Below, one piece after another: positions 1 through 8,196 of a stretch of DNA of 64,000 bases; the stretch's first letter is position 1; every line of letters begins with the position of its first letter. Position numbers and translations under genes: made by a program. This DNA comes from JACRAR01 sp041674465 (lineage in GTDB: Bacteria > Pseudomonadota > Gammaproteobacteria > Burkholderiales > Rhodocyclaceae), in NCBI GenBank assembly GCA_041674465.1, contig JBAYVV010000002.1, positions 1 through 64,000 of the forward strand. Reading direction: 5' to 3'. Under the pieces are notes generated by a model. That model was not told the origin of the DNA. It saw only the letters and a list, made by a program, of their open reading frames with translations, and did not search any database.

Positions 1-636
1 AGCGGGCTCATCGTCCCGATCGGCGAATGGGTTCTCTACGAAGCCTGCCGCCAGGCGGCAGCCTGGGGCAAAGCGGGCATTCAGGGCCTGGTAATTGCCG
101 TCAATCTGTCCGCCGTGCAATTCCGGCGCGGCGATATCGAGCAGTCGGTGATCCGCGCCCTCGAAGCCTCGTCTCTCGACCCTGCCCTGCTCGAACTGGA
201 ATTAACCGAATCGATCCTGATCAACGACAGCGAGAACGTCCTCGCCACCGTCCAACGCTTGAAACGGCTCGGCGTCAAACTCTCCATCGACGACTTCGGC
301 ACCGGCTACTCATCTCTGTCCTACCTGAAGCGCTTCCAGGTGGACAAGCTCAAGATCGATCAGTCCTTTGTGCGCGACCTGGCGACTGACGCCGAAGACG
401 CAGCGATCGTGCGCGCCATCATCCAGATGGCGGACAGTTTTGGGCTGAAGACGATTGCCGAGGGCGTCGAAACCGAGCACATCCTCAGACTGCTGCGCGA
501 GTTCGGTTGCGATGAGGCCCAGGGCTACTTCTTCGCCCGCCCAATGCCGGCCGGGGAATTGCCGGCTTTCCGTTCCGCCCTGCGTACCCATCCTCAGCTT
601 GCCGTACCCGGCGGCCGCGACCGGTCCAGCGCCTGA
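1..636 (+). CDS. EAL-domain c-di-GMP phosphodiesterase, C-terminal part (5' end outside window)
   Basis: The reading frame is open from base 1 and stops with TGA at 634-636, so only the last 211 residues of a longer protein are present. They form most of an EAL domain, which hydrolyses cyclic di-GMP to pGpG. Visible signature pieces are VNLSAVQF, ELELTES, IDDFGTGYSSLSYLKRF, LKIDQSFVRD, AEGVET and QGYFFARP. They include the Asn, Glu, Asp-Asp, Lys and Glu residues used for metal and substrate binding in active enzymes. The EAL motif itself and any sensory or GGDEF domains lie upstream of the window. Proteins with this C-terminus often carry GGDEF and PAS domains, but nothing here shows that. 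A GC-rich hairpin follows the stop. Confidence 0.93.
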   Translation, partial: SGLIVPIGEWVLYEACRQAAAWGKAGIQGLVIAVNLSAVQFRRGDIEQSVIRALEASSLDPALLELELTESILINDSENVLATVQRLKRLGVKLSIDDFGTGYSSLSYLKRFQVDKLKIDQSFVRDLATDAEDAAIVRAIIQMADSFGLKTIAEGVETEHILRLLREFGCDEAQGYFFARPMPAGELPAFRSALRTHPQLAVPGGRDRSSA

Positions 637-648
637 AAAGAGTCCGCA

Positions 649-673
649 GCCGGCGCATCGATTTGGCGCCGGC
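649..673 (+). terminator. GC-rich hairpin after the EAL gene
   Basis: An 8-bp perfect stem (GCCGGCGC / GCGCCGGC) with a 9-base loop starts 13 bases after the EAL stop codon. No T-run follows, so it is not a classical intrinsic terminator. It could be an RNA 3'-end stabilising hairpin, or a chance structure in GC-rich DNA. Confidence 0.3.
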
Positions 674-826
674 AAGGCGGGACACCGTATCTCCGGTACG
701 CACACAGCGGACCGACCTTCTATGTCTGTTTGGTGGAAGTCGATCCAGTTCAAAATCAATCCTGATGTTGCTTTTATGCCGTCATTCGAGGTGACTCAGA
801 TTCCAGGTTTTGAACATCGTGTCGCA

Positions 827-3800
827 TCAGGGCTTGTTCACCCAGAACCCTGTTCCCTTTTCCAGAAATTTTCCGGTTGTGACGAAGTCGAGATAGGCCT
901 TGCCGTCAATGTAGTCCGTGAGCGCGCTTCCTCCCTGGGCCTCAAGGCTGGGCGCATGGAAATACCATGTTGACCGCGCACTGTCCCACGCCCATAGAGA
1001 CGTGAGGTTCTGCGGAACCGTTCCGGCTGTCGGTGGCGATACGCTCAATGCCGCATTGAATTCGCCGGGAGTGGGCTGCTCTCCCGTGGCGATCAGATGC
1101 CAGCCTGAAGACATGTTCTTGAACGATGTGGAAGCAACGGCAGTGACGCCAGGCAATTGAACCGTGAAAGCGGACTTCGCATTGACCCAGAATCCTTCGC
1201 CACCCGAGATGATGGTCAGGAATTCGTAACCGTTTTTCGCGGCGAATGCCTGGCCACCATCGCTCTGGGCCGGTGCGTAAAACGCCCAGGCGGGGTAAGC
1301 CACTCCCGCTGTTGTTCCAGTCGTCACCCACTTCCAGACCGTTGTTACCCGGGTGGCATCCTTGAAGCTGTCCGTGACCGTGATTGGCGCTGTAAAACTG
1401 TTGCCGACAAGATTCCATCCCTTGACCAGATCCAGCGTAATCCCAGTGAACGTCGCGCCAACCCACGCAGATGTGCTGGCGGTGAATGTACAGGTCGATG
1501 CAGTGCCCGAGCAGGCGCCGCTCCAGCCGAGGAAGCTCTCACCGGTTCCCGGATGGGCGTCAAGCGTCACGCTGCTGCCTTCATTGACGCTCGGAGAGCA
1601 ACTGCTGCTGCAATCGAATCCCAGCAATGAACTCGTCACATTGCCGACTCCGGCAATCATCAATGTCTTGCTGTTGGTAAGCGAAAAGCTGGCAGACTGC
1701 CCAAGTGCCAGAGGCGCTGCCGTCACACGGTAGGAGCCCGCCTGGGTATTGGCGGTGCATGTGACACTGGCATGACCGGCAATGTCAGTCAGTGTCGAAT
1801 AAGATGTTTTCCCGTCGGGAAACGTACAGGAAGTCCCAGAGCTTGGTGCAGAAAAATCGACGCGGATGCCGTTCTCTGGAGTACCTTCGGGCGACTTCAG
1901 ACTGATCTCCAGGGCAGTGGAAAAACTTGTTCCGGTCAGAGCGGTTTGAGTAGAACCACTGCTGATGGAAACCGTTGAGCCCGGCTCCGCCATCACCGCG
2001 CCGTAACGAATGGCACGAACTCGTCGTTTTCCGGGATCTCCGAAGAACAGGTTGCCTTCGCCATCTATGGCGATGCCCTTATTCTGACCAGTACCGTAGT
2101 AACCCGCTTGGACGGATCTGGCTAACACGCCATCGCCGATGCCGGGTTTGTTGGGATTGTTGGAAAACATTTCCGGATTGCTAAAAACGAATGTAAACGC
2201 ATGGCCGTTGGGCTGGATGCGGGACGTGCCCGTGAACAGGTTGCCGGTCGAACTCAGCCTGACGTGCGCTCCGCGACCGGAGAAGAAGGTCGAAATGATC
2301 CCGTCCGGGGTCACCTTGCGGATACGCTCGTCGTTTTCGCCGATATACATGGTGCCGTCGGGTGCGATGGCGACGCCATAGGGGGTGTTCAGGCAGGCTT
2401 GCGTCGCCGGGCCGCCATCGCCGCAATAACTGCCCTTGCCGTAGTTTTCAAAACCATTCCCGGGACCACTGCCGGCAACCGTATCGATGATTCCGGTCTT
2501 TGCATCGATACGACGGATACGGTTGTTGTTGCTGTCGGCGATAAAGATGTTCCCTGCAGCATCGGTGGCGGCGTCCCAAGGCTCATTGGTGATCGCGGCG
2601 CTGGCCGGGCCGCCGTCGCCGGAAAACCCGTAGTTATGGAGCATGTTTACCGCATGAATAATGCCGGCGCCGTCGATCCGGGAGATACCTGCGATATTGA
2701 CCATCAGCAAGTCGTTTGTCGGCGTAAGCGTGATCCCGACCGGGTACATGAAAGCTTCCAGTGCAGGCACGCCGTCATTACCGCCGATCCCCATCAATCC
2801 ATTGCCGGCGATGGTGCTCATGTTGCCTAGGCTGTCCAGCTTGCGAATACGGTAGTTCATGGGATCAGCCGCAAGCAGATCGCCACTGGGAAGAAAGAGC
2901 AGGTCTGGGCCGTCATTGGCCAGTATGGTCGATAACGCCGATCCGGTTTCACCGATGATGTGCGGTCCCATCCCGGCAATCGTGTCGAGCAGCCCGGTGG
3001 TGACGTTGATGCGCCGTATGCGGCTGGAACACGCGTCGGCAAACAGGATGTTGCCGGACGGATCCAGCACCAGTCGGTGAATCTGACACAGCGGCGCGTT
3101 CGCGATCGCCGTACCATCTTCGCTGAAACCGTAGCCCTTGCCCCAGGACTGCAGCAACTGGCCTGTCGGCGACAGCTTGAGAATGCGCAGCGAGGTCGAG
3201 TCAATCAGATCGATACCGACGTACAGGTTATCGTTGCGATCGGCAAAAATCGCCCTGACAGCTTGTCCCGCATCGACTACTGCGTCGGCAAGGAAGGTCG
3301 TGATGATTCCCGTGGTCCCGTCGATCCTCCGCACACGGGCGTTGGCAGTGTCCGCCAGATACACGTTGCCCTGCGAATCCGCGGCGAGCCCGCCCCAGTC
3401 ATTGGTGCCGACGTTCAAAGTGGCCTGTGTGGCAGGCCCACCGTCGCCCGAGAAACCGGCAGTCCCGTTGCCGGCGATGGTTGTGATTATCCCTCGGGTG
3501 TCTATCTTGCGGATGCGGTTTGCGAACTCCAGCACATACAGATTCCCCGCGCCGTCAAAGGCGATTTGCAATGGTTGATTGAACTGTGCATTGGCGGCGG
3601 GTCCACCGTCTCCAGAGAAGCCCGCAACGGAACTACCATAGAGCGTAGTGATGATGCCTGTCGAGGCATCAATGCGCCGGATGCAATGATTATTGGCATC
3701 GGCGATCAGCAGATTGCCGCTGGGATCGAGTGCAAGGCCACGTGGGCTTTGGAGTTGGGCCTTGTGCGCCGGCCCGCCATCTCCGGAATACCCGAACATG

Positions 3801-4402
3801 CCGGTACCAGCATAGCGCTCCATGACGCCGTCGGTGCGAACGCGCCGGATCACGTTTTGATTGTGCTCACTGAAGAACAGCGATCCGTCATTAGCCAGCG
3901 CGAATCCGGGTTCATTGGGCTCCAGCATCGCCTGTGTGGCCGGTCTGCCATCTCCTCGAAACACGCCAATTCCCATGACGGTCGTGATGTAGCCGGGAGG
4001 CAGGCTCTTCAAGGATGGCGGCAGATAAAGAAACTCGGCGTAGGCATTGGGGCCATTACCACTGAGTTGCACCGAGGCGATACCGTTTTCGTGGACAGGA
4101 CTTTGGAACACGATCTGCGTGTCGGAAGCGGAAGTCGGGGTGATGCTGGTCCCATCCAGCGTCAGCGCGGCGCCGGTGAAACCGCTACCGGTCAGCGTGA
4201 CCTGGGTGCCGCCGGCGATCGGGCCTTGCGCTGGATTAATGGATTGAATCAGAGGCTGTGCTGCAGCGATGATAGGTGCACACAGAAGGACAATTACTGC
4301 AAGTGACCAGTCACGCTTGTGATGACCACGGAAAACAAGCGTCGCCAACGGATGCGTCGACACATTTCCCACTACATGGAAGAGCCGCTGCAGGAGTCTC
4401 AT
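827..4402 (-). CDS. Exported NHL-repeat protein with IPT/TIG, Ig-like, InlB-type and duplicated C-terminal modules
   Basis: This 1191-residue protein has a long N-terminus and a hydrophobic export signal near residues 32-48 (SLAVIVLLCAPIIAAAQ), so it should be secreted or surface-exposed. Order of parts: an IPT/TIG Ig-like fold at about 50-130, then some eight NHL beta-propeller blades to about residue 800 with recurring FSGDGGPA...A.L..P.G and DSNNNRIRRID motifs. Next come an invasin-like Ig domain with ENGIRVDF and a Cys pair, and an InlB-type bacterial repeat (FLGWSGACSG). The protein ends in two tandem modules of about 100 residues, each running from GW(N/H)L to GFWVN. NHL propellers usually bind protein, carbohydrate or RNA; no catalytic motif is seen. 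It stands alone, reading leftward between the EAL gene and the ZIP gene. The substrate and the anchor are unknown. Confidence 0.85.
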   Translation of the reverse strand: MRLLQRLFHVVGNVSTHPLATLVFRGHHKRDWSLAVIVLLCAPIIAAAQPLIQSINPAQGPIAGGTQVTLTGSGFTGAALTLDGTSITPTSASDTQIVFQSPVHENGIASVQLSGNGPNAYAEFLYLPPSLKSLPPGYITTVMGIGVFRGDGRPATQAMLEPNEPGFALANDGSLFFSEHNQNVIRRVRTDGVMERYAGTGMFGYSGDGGPAHKAQLQSPRGLALDPSGNLLIADANNHCIRRIDASTGIITTLYGSSVAGFSGDGGPAANAQFNQPLQIAFDGAGNLYVLEFANRIRKIDTRGIITTIAGNGTAGFSGDGGPATQATLNVGTNDWGGLAADSQGNVYLADTANARVRRIDGTTGIITTFLADAVVDAGQAVRAIFADRNDNLYVGIDLIDSTSLRILKLSPTGQLLQSWGKGYGFSEDGTAIANAPLCQIHRLVLDPSGNILFADACSSRIRRINVTTGLLDTIAGMGPHIIGETGSALSTILANDGPDLLFLPSGDLLAADPMNYRIRKLDSLGNMSTIAGNGLMGIGGNDGVPALEAFMYPVGITLTPTNDLLMVNIAGISRIDGAGIIHAVNMLHNYGFSGDGGPASAAITNEPWDAATDAAGNIFIADSNNNRIRRIDAKTGIIDTVAGSGPGNGFENYGKGSYCGDGGPATQACLNTPYGVAIAPDGTMYIGENDERIRKVTPDGIISTFFSGRGAHVRLSSTGNLFTGTSRIQPNGHAFTFVFSNPEMFSNNPNKPGIGDGVLARSVQAGYYGTGQNKGIAIDGEGNLFFGDPGKRRVRAIRYGAVMAEPGSTVSISSGSTQTALTGTSFSTALEISLKSPEGTPENGIRVDFSAPSSGTSCTFPDGKTSYSTLTDIAGHASVTCTANTQAGSYRVTAAPLALGQSASFSLTNSKTLMIAGVGNVTSSLLGFDCSSSCSPSVNEGSSVTLDAHPGTGESFLGWSGACSGTASTCTFTASTSAWVGATFTGITLDLVKGWNLVGNSFTAPITVTDSFKDATRVTTVWKWVTTGTTAGVAYPAWAFYAPAQSDGGQAFAAKNGYEFLTIISGGEGFWVNAKSAFTVQLPGVTAVASTSFKNMSSGWHLIATGEQPTPGEFNAALSVSPPTAGTVPQNLTSLWAWDSARSTWYFHAPSLEAQGGSALTDYIDGKAYLDFVTTGKFLEKGTGFWVNKP

Positions 4403-4551
4403 GACTGCTTACCCGGGAAATTGTCGGCACAGCGCGTACTCCAGCCAGCGCTCTGCCCAGTTTAATCCCTATTGATGGTACGGACAATGTTCCGTTGATG
4501 CAGAAGCGCTATTGAAACCGAGTGTCGAAGCAATTTAGCCTGGCAGGCTGT

Positions 4552-5343
4552 CTAGCCCGCGAAGTAATCGACGACTCGGTGTGAAACATAGATCGTCGCA
4601 ACGCCGGCGCCAATCAGTAGCACTTGCTGGAGGGTCGCCTTGAGTTCGGTGCGTTTGTGCAAGCCGGGAATCAGGTCGGCGACGGCGACATAAATCATGC
4701 TCGCCGCGCCCAGCGCCAGGAACACCGGGACGGCGCTTTGTGCCTGTGACAGCGCGTAATACGACAGAAGTCCGCCGAACAGCGTTGCGAGGCTTGAAAT
4801 CAGGTTGTAGACCAGCGCCTTGGCGCGCGAATAACCCGAATGCAGCAGGATCACGAAGTCGCCGACTTCCTGCGGGATCTCGTGGGCGATGATGGCCAGC
4901 GCCGTGATAATGCCAAGCTGGATGCTTTCCATGAAAGCGGCGGCGATCAGCACGCCGTCAACAAAATTATGGAAAGTGTCGCCGATCAGGATCAGCAGGC
5001 CGCTACGGCCGCCATCGAAAGATTCATGGTGGTGGGCGTCCTGCAACTCGTGCCCCTCGCAGGCTTCGGTATGGCAGTGACGCCACAGCACCAGTTTTTC
5101 CAGAACAAAAAAAGCCAGGATGCCGCCCAGGACAATCCCGCACGTGGTCGAAGCGTCGGCTGTGGCCGTGATGGCCTCGGGCAGGACTTCGAGAAATGCT
5201 GCGCCGAGCAGCGCGCCGATGGCGAAGCTGACGAGTTGCGAGACCCAGGCCGCGCCAAAGGCCAGTGCGAACAAGGCTGCAGCGAGTACCGACAAGACGC
5301 CGCCGGCAACAGAGGTAACGATGATCCAGAGAAGGACTGACAT
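4552..5343 (-). CDS. ZIP-family metal (probably zinc) transporter
   Basis: The protein has 263 residues when started at MSVLLWIIVTSVAGG. The open frame extends 29 codons further upstream, into the palindromic repeat, and that part is not credible coding sequence. The protein is an inner-membrane metal importer of the ZIP type. It has several hydrophobic segments and the paired metal-site motifs HNFVDG and HEIPQEVGDF in adjacent helices. A His-rich loop lies in the middle (RHCHTEACEGHELQDAHHH). The exact metal cannot be told from sequence. No Shine-Dalgarno is visible before the ATG, and a TATAAT lies only 7 bases upstream, which suggests leaderless translation. Confidence 0.9.
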   Translation of the reverse strand: MSVLLWIIVTSVAGGVLSVLAAALFALAFGAAWVSQLVSFAIGALLGAAFLEVLPEAITATADASTTCGIVLGGILAFFVLEKLVLWRHCHTEACEGHELQDAHHHESFDGGRSGLLILIGDTFHNFVDGVLIAAAFMESIQLGIITALAIIAHEIPQEVGDFVILLHSGYSRAKALVYNLISSLATLFGGLLSYYALSQAQSAVPVFLALGAASMIYVAVADLIPGLHKRTELKATLQQVLLIGAGVATIYVSHRVVDYFAG

Positions 5344-5350
5344 GGGTCCG

Positions 5351-5381
5351 ATTATACGGGAAGGCCTGGAGCCTATTTCAG
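5351..5381 (-). promoter_or_regulatory. Candidate promoter of the ZIP gene, -35 within repeat end
   Basis: On the minus strand a perfect TATAAT (5356-5351) is preceded at 19 bases by CTGAAA (5381-5376). The latter sits inside the terminal inverted repeat of the adjacent palindromic element. The start codon follows the TATAAT after 7 bases, so transcription would begin at or next to the ATG. This is inference from consensus matching only. Confidence 0.4.
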
Positions 5382-5661
5382 CAGGGAGATCGGTATGCGC
5401 AGAGACAAATTGGGATGCGATGCAAGGCACGGCGACGAAGCGATGCTCGATGCCTCGCTAGGAGCCGTAACGCCGCAGCGCGCCCAATTTGCCTCTGCCC
5501 TTCGGGTTGTGGCCAAATGTGGCGCTCGCTTTGTCCCCCAAGGGGACTTCCTTTGGGCGTCACTCGCCTTGCGAAGGGATCGACCATTCGCTGCGGCTCG
5601 CTTCGCGCGATCATCCGCATTTGGCCGCAACGCATGCCACTCTCCCTGCTGAAATAGGCTC
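5369..5661. mobile_element. Palindromic MITE-like element, 293 bp
   Basis: The stretch is bounded by perfect 21-bp inverted repeats (5369-5389, GAGCCTATTTCAGCAGGGAGA, and 5641-5661). With three mismatches they extend to 31 bp (5369-5399 / 5631-5661). Inside is a second pair of arms, 5506-5522 and 5615-5631, matching at 15 of 17 positions, plus smaller hairpins such as AGCGATGC/GCCTCGCT. It carries no convincing gene; the open frames crossing it differ in all frames and match nothing recognised. It fills the gap between the pgeF stop codon, which it touches, and the ZIP promoter. The architecture fits a non-autonomous transposable repeat or a folded repeat RNA. No target duplication was seen. 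Confidence 0.65.
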
Positions 5662-6399
5662 TTATTCCAGCCAGATGCAGGACGCCATGCGTCCGGTGAC
5701 ACCGTCGCGGCGATAGGAATAGAAACGCTGCGCATCCCCATAAGTGCACCAGCTGCCGCCCGAGACGCGCTGTACCCCCAATCCTGCCAGGCATTGCCTG
5801 GCCAGCAGATACAGATCGCACAACCATTTGCCCTGGCCATGCGTCACGAATGCCTGTTCGGCTGCACTGTCATGACGGCAGAAAACATCGCGCACATCGG
5901 TGCCGACCTCGAAAGCGCGTGGACCGATTGCCGGCCCGAGCCATGCCAGCATGCGTGTCGGTTCGATGGCCATGGCGTCAATGCAGGACTCGATCACGCC
6001 GGCCGCCAAACCGCGCCAGCCGGCGTGCACGGCGCCGATGACGGTGGCATCATCGGCACACAACAGCACGGGCAGGCAGTCGGCCGTCAGCACAGCGCAG
6101 ACCCGGCCAGGGCTGCGCGCGATGGAGGCATCGGCAACCATCCCGGCAATGGCATGCTCCGCAACCGCCACCCGGATACCGTGCTCCTGCTGCAGCCAGA
6201 GCGGCTCGGCGGGCACATGGAACGGGGGCAGGCGCAGCAGTGCACGATTGGCGGCGACAGCCTCGGGATCATCGCCAACATGCGCAGCGAGATTGAGTCC
6301 GGCATAGGGGCCAAGGCTGATGCCGCCGTCGCGCGTGGTCACCAGGGCGTGCACGGCGGCAGGCGCATCCCAGTCGGGACAGATCCAGTCGAAGTTCAT
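5662..6399 (-). CDS. pgeF: Peptidoglycan editing factor / purine nucleoside phosphorylase, laccase-domain (YfiH) family
   Basis: A 245-residue DUF152/YfiH protein. Family signatures are DCLPVLLC, GAVHAGWRGLAAG and WLGPAIGP, which contain the conserved His and Cys residues of the metal site. Members were first called polyphenol oxidases. They are now described as purine nucleoside phosphorylase/adenosine deaminase-like enzymes, or as PgeF, which removes wrongly incorporated L-Ser from peptidoglycan precursors. Length is normal. The start overlaps the rluD stop by 4 bases (ATGA), so the two are translationally coupled. The order rluD-pgeF opposite bamD is the same as in Escherichia coli. The stop codon directly abuts the palindromic repeat. 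Confidence 0.93.
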   Translation of the reverse strand: MNFDWICPDWDAPAAVHALVTTRDGGISLGPYAGLNLAAHVGDDPEAVAANRALLRLPPFHVPAEPLWLQQEHGIRVAVAEHAIAGMVADASIARSPGRVCAVLTADCLPVLLCADDATVIGAVHAGWRGLAAGVIESCIDAMAIEPTRMLAWLGPAIGPRAFEVGTDVRDVFCRHDSAAEQAFVTHGQGKWLCDLYLLARQCLAGLGVQRVSGGSWCTYGDAQRFYSYRRDGVTGRMASCIWLE

Positions 6400-7388
6400 G
6401 CGCTCACACGCAAGGCATCCAGCAAGTCGGCGAAATCCTTCGGCAACGTTGATTCCCAGCTCATCTCGTCACGCGTGCGCGGATGCAGCAAGGTCAGCCG
6501 CCAGGCGTGCAAGGCCTGGCGCGGAAAAGCCGAGAGCAGCGAGTCCCCGCGACCGCGGCGGCCGTAGACAGGATCGCCAACCAGCGGATGCTTGATCGAT
6601 GTCATATGCACCCGGATCTGGTGAGTGCGTCCGGTTTCAAGCCGGCACTCGAGCAAGGTGGCATCGGCAAACCGCTCCAGCACGCTGAAGTGCGTCCGCG
6701 CCTCCTTGCCCCGGCTGCCATGCTCCGCCACCACGGCCATCTTGGTGCGCTGGGTCGGGTGACGCGCAATCGGTGCATCGACGCTGCCGGCTGCGGCAAC
6801 CATGCCATGCACCAGCGCCAGATATTCGCGTTTGACGCTGCGCGCCTGGAGCTGCCGCACCAGGTCGGTCTGTGCCGCAAGGGTCCGCGCGACGACCAGC
6901 AGGCCGCTGGTTTCCTTGTCGAGGCGATGCACGATGCCGGCACGCGGAATCTCGGCAAGCTCCGGCGCCCGGTGCAGCAAGGCATTCAATAGGGTGCCCT
7001 GCCAGTTGCCGCTGCCGGGATGGACCACCAGTCCGGCCGGCTTGTCGATGACGAGCAGATCCGGGTCCTCATAGAGGACGCTCAACGCTATTTCCTCTGC
7101 CGCATGGGAATTGGCAACGGGGTCAGGTGCTGCAGCCACGCGGATTGTCTCGCCGCCCCACACCTTGTGCTTTGCGTCAGGGCTGGGCACGCCTTCAATG
7201 CCGATACGACCTTCGCGCAACCAGGCCTGCAATCGGCTGCGCGAATGCTGCGGCAACAGGCGCGCCAGCGCCTGGTCGAGACGCAATCCGGCGTATTCGG
7301 ACGGAACTGTCAGGGTCTCCGTCGCAGCGGGGGGCTCAGTGGCGCTTGCGCTATAATCCGACGGGTTCGATTGCGGGGCATTCATCAT
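6396..7388 (-). CDS. rluD: 23S rRNA pseudouridine synthase RluD (1911/1915/1917)
   Basis: A 330-residue enzyme that makes pseudouridines in helix 69 of 23S rRNA. An S4 RNA-binding domain lies at about residues 28-90 (YAGLRLDQALARLLPQHS). The catalytic domain has the RluA-family motif GIVHRLDKETSGLLVVART with the catalytic Asp. Further conserved pieces are LECRLETGRTHQIRVHM and HPLVGDPVYG. Two adjacent ATG codons (7388 and 7385) are possible starts. The first overlaps the divergent bamD ATG (7387-7389), so the two genes share their 5' ends with no intergenic space. The gene is coupled to pgeF downstream. Confidence 0.95.
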   Translation of the reverse strand: MMNAPQSNPSDYSASATEPPAATETLTVPSEYAGLRLDQALARLLPQHSRSRLQAWLREGRIGIEGVPSPDAKHKVWGGETIRVAAAPDPVANSHAAEEIALSVLYEDPDLLVIDKPAGLVVHPGSGNWQGTLLNALLHRAPELAEIPRAGIVHRLDKETSGLLVVARTLAAQTDLVRQLQARSVKREYLALVHGMVAAAGSVDAPIARHPTQRTKMAVVAEHGSRGKEARTHFSVLERFADATLLECRLETGRTHQIRVHMTSIKHPLVGDPVYGRRGRGDSLLSAFPRQALHAWRLTLLHPRTRDEMSWESTLPKDFADLLDALRVSA

Positions 7389-8187
7389 GCATAGTGTAGC
7401 GGCTAAAGCAGTATTTTTCGCGCTTCTCCTCTCCCTTCTGGGCGGTTGCGGCCTGTTGCCCGACCAGAAGGATGAAACCGCCGGCTGGTCGGCTGAGAAG
7501 CTCTACACCGAAGCCAAGGATGCGATGAATGATGGCGCCTACGACAAGGCCATCAAGAATTTTGAAAAGCTCGAAGCGCGCTACCCGTATGGACGCTATG
7601 CGCAACAGGCCCAGCTTGAAATTGCCTATGCCTATTTCAAGCAGCAGGAACCCGCCTCCGCGGTGACGGCTTGCGATCGCTTCATCCGCCTCCACCCCAA
7701 CCACCCAAATGTGGATTACGCCTACTTTCTCAAGGGACTGGCGAACTTCGGCGAGGACTTGGGCATCATGGGCAGGCTCAGCATGCAGGACCTCAGCGAA
7801 CGCGATCCCAAGGCTGCCCGGGAATCCTTCGACGCGTTCAAGGAACTGGTGGTCAAGTTTCCCGACAGCAAATACGCGGAAGACTCCAGAGCGCGCATGA
7901 ATTACCTGACCAATACCCTGGCGCAACATCATGTGCATGTGGCGCGCTACTACTACAAGCGCGGGGCCTACGTGGCGGCAATCAACCGCGCCCAGACGGC
8001 GCTCAGGAACTACCCCGGCTCACCGGCCAACGAGCAGGCCCTGTATGTCGTCATGAAATCCTACGAAAACATGGGGATGAAGGATTTGCGCGATGACACC
8101 GAGCGCGTGTTGCGCAAGAATTTTCCCAAGAGTGAACTGTTTGCCCAGGGACTGGACCTGCCCGATCCCTGGTGGAAACTCTGGTAG
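7387..8187 (+). CDS. bamD: Outer membrane protein assembly factor BamD (lipoprotein)
   Basis: A 266-residue lipoprotein of the BAM complex, which folds beta-barrel proteins into the outer membrane. The signal peptide ends in the lipobox LLGGC, giving lipid-modified Cys at about residue 20. It is followed by TPR-like repeats starting at LYTEAKDAMNDGAYDKAIKNF and ARYPYGRYAQQAQLEIAYAYF. Family features FIRLHPNHPNVDYAYFLKGL and YLTNTLAQHHVHVARYYYKRG are present, and length is typical. Its promoter must lie inside rluD because the two start codons overlap. Nine bases separate it from the next gene on the same strand. Confidence 0.95.
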   Translation: MHSVAAKAVFFALLLSLLGGCGLLPDQKDETAGWSAEKLYTEAKDAMNDGAYDKAIKNFEKLEARYPYGRYAQQAQLEIAYAYFKQQEPASAVTACDRFIRLHPNHPNVDYAYFLKGLANFGEDLGIMGRLSMQDLSERDPKAARESFDAFKELVVKFPDSKYAEDSRARMNYLTNTLAQHHVHVARYYYKRGAYVAAINRAQTALRNYPGSPANEQALYVVMKSYENMGMKDLRDDTERVLRKNFPKSELFAQGLDLPDPWWKLW

Positions 8188-8196
8188 GTCAGCATC

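Noticed and set aside
2960..4306. 448-residue plus-strand frame inside the NHL-repeat gene
   Set aside because: Its repetitive content is the antisense image of the NHL repeats.
4480..4495. Palindrome ACGGA-N6-TCCGT upstream of the NHL-repeat gene
   Set aside because: Arms are only 5 bp and no promoter with good spacing overlaps it; expected by chance at this GC content.
5373..5840. Minus-strand frames crossing the palindromic element
   Set aside because: They run from pgeF codons in other frames into the inverted repeat and have no coding character.
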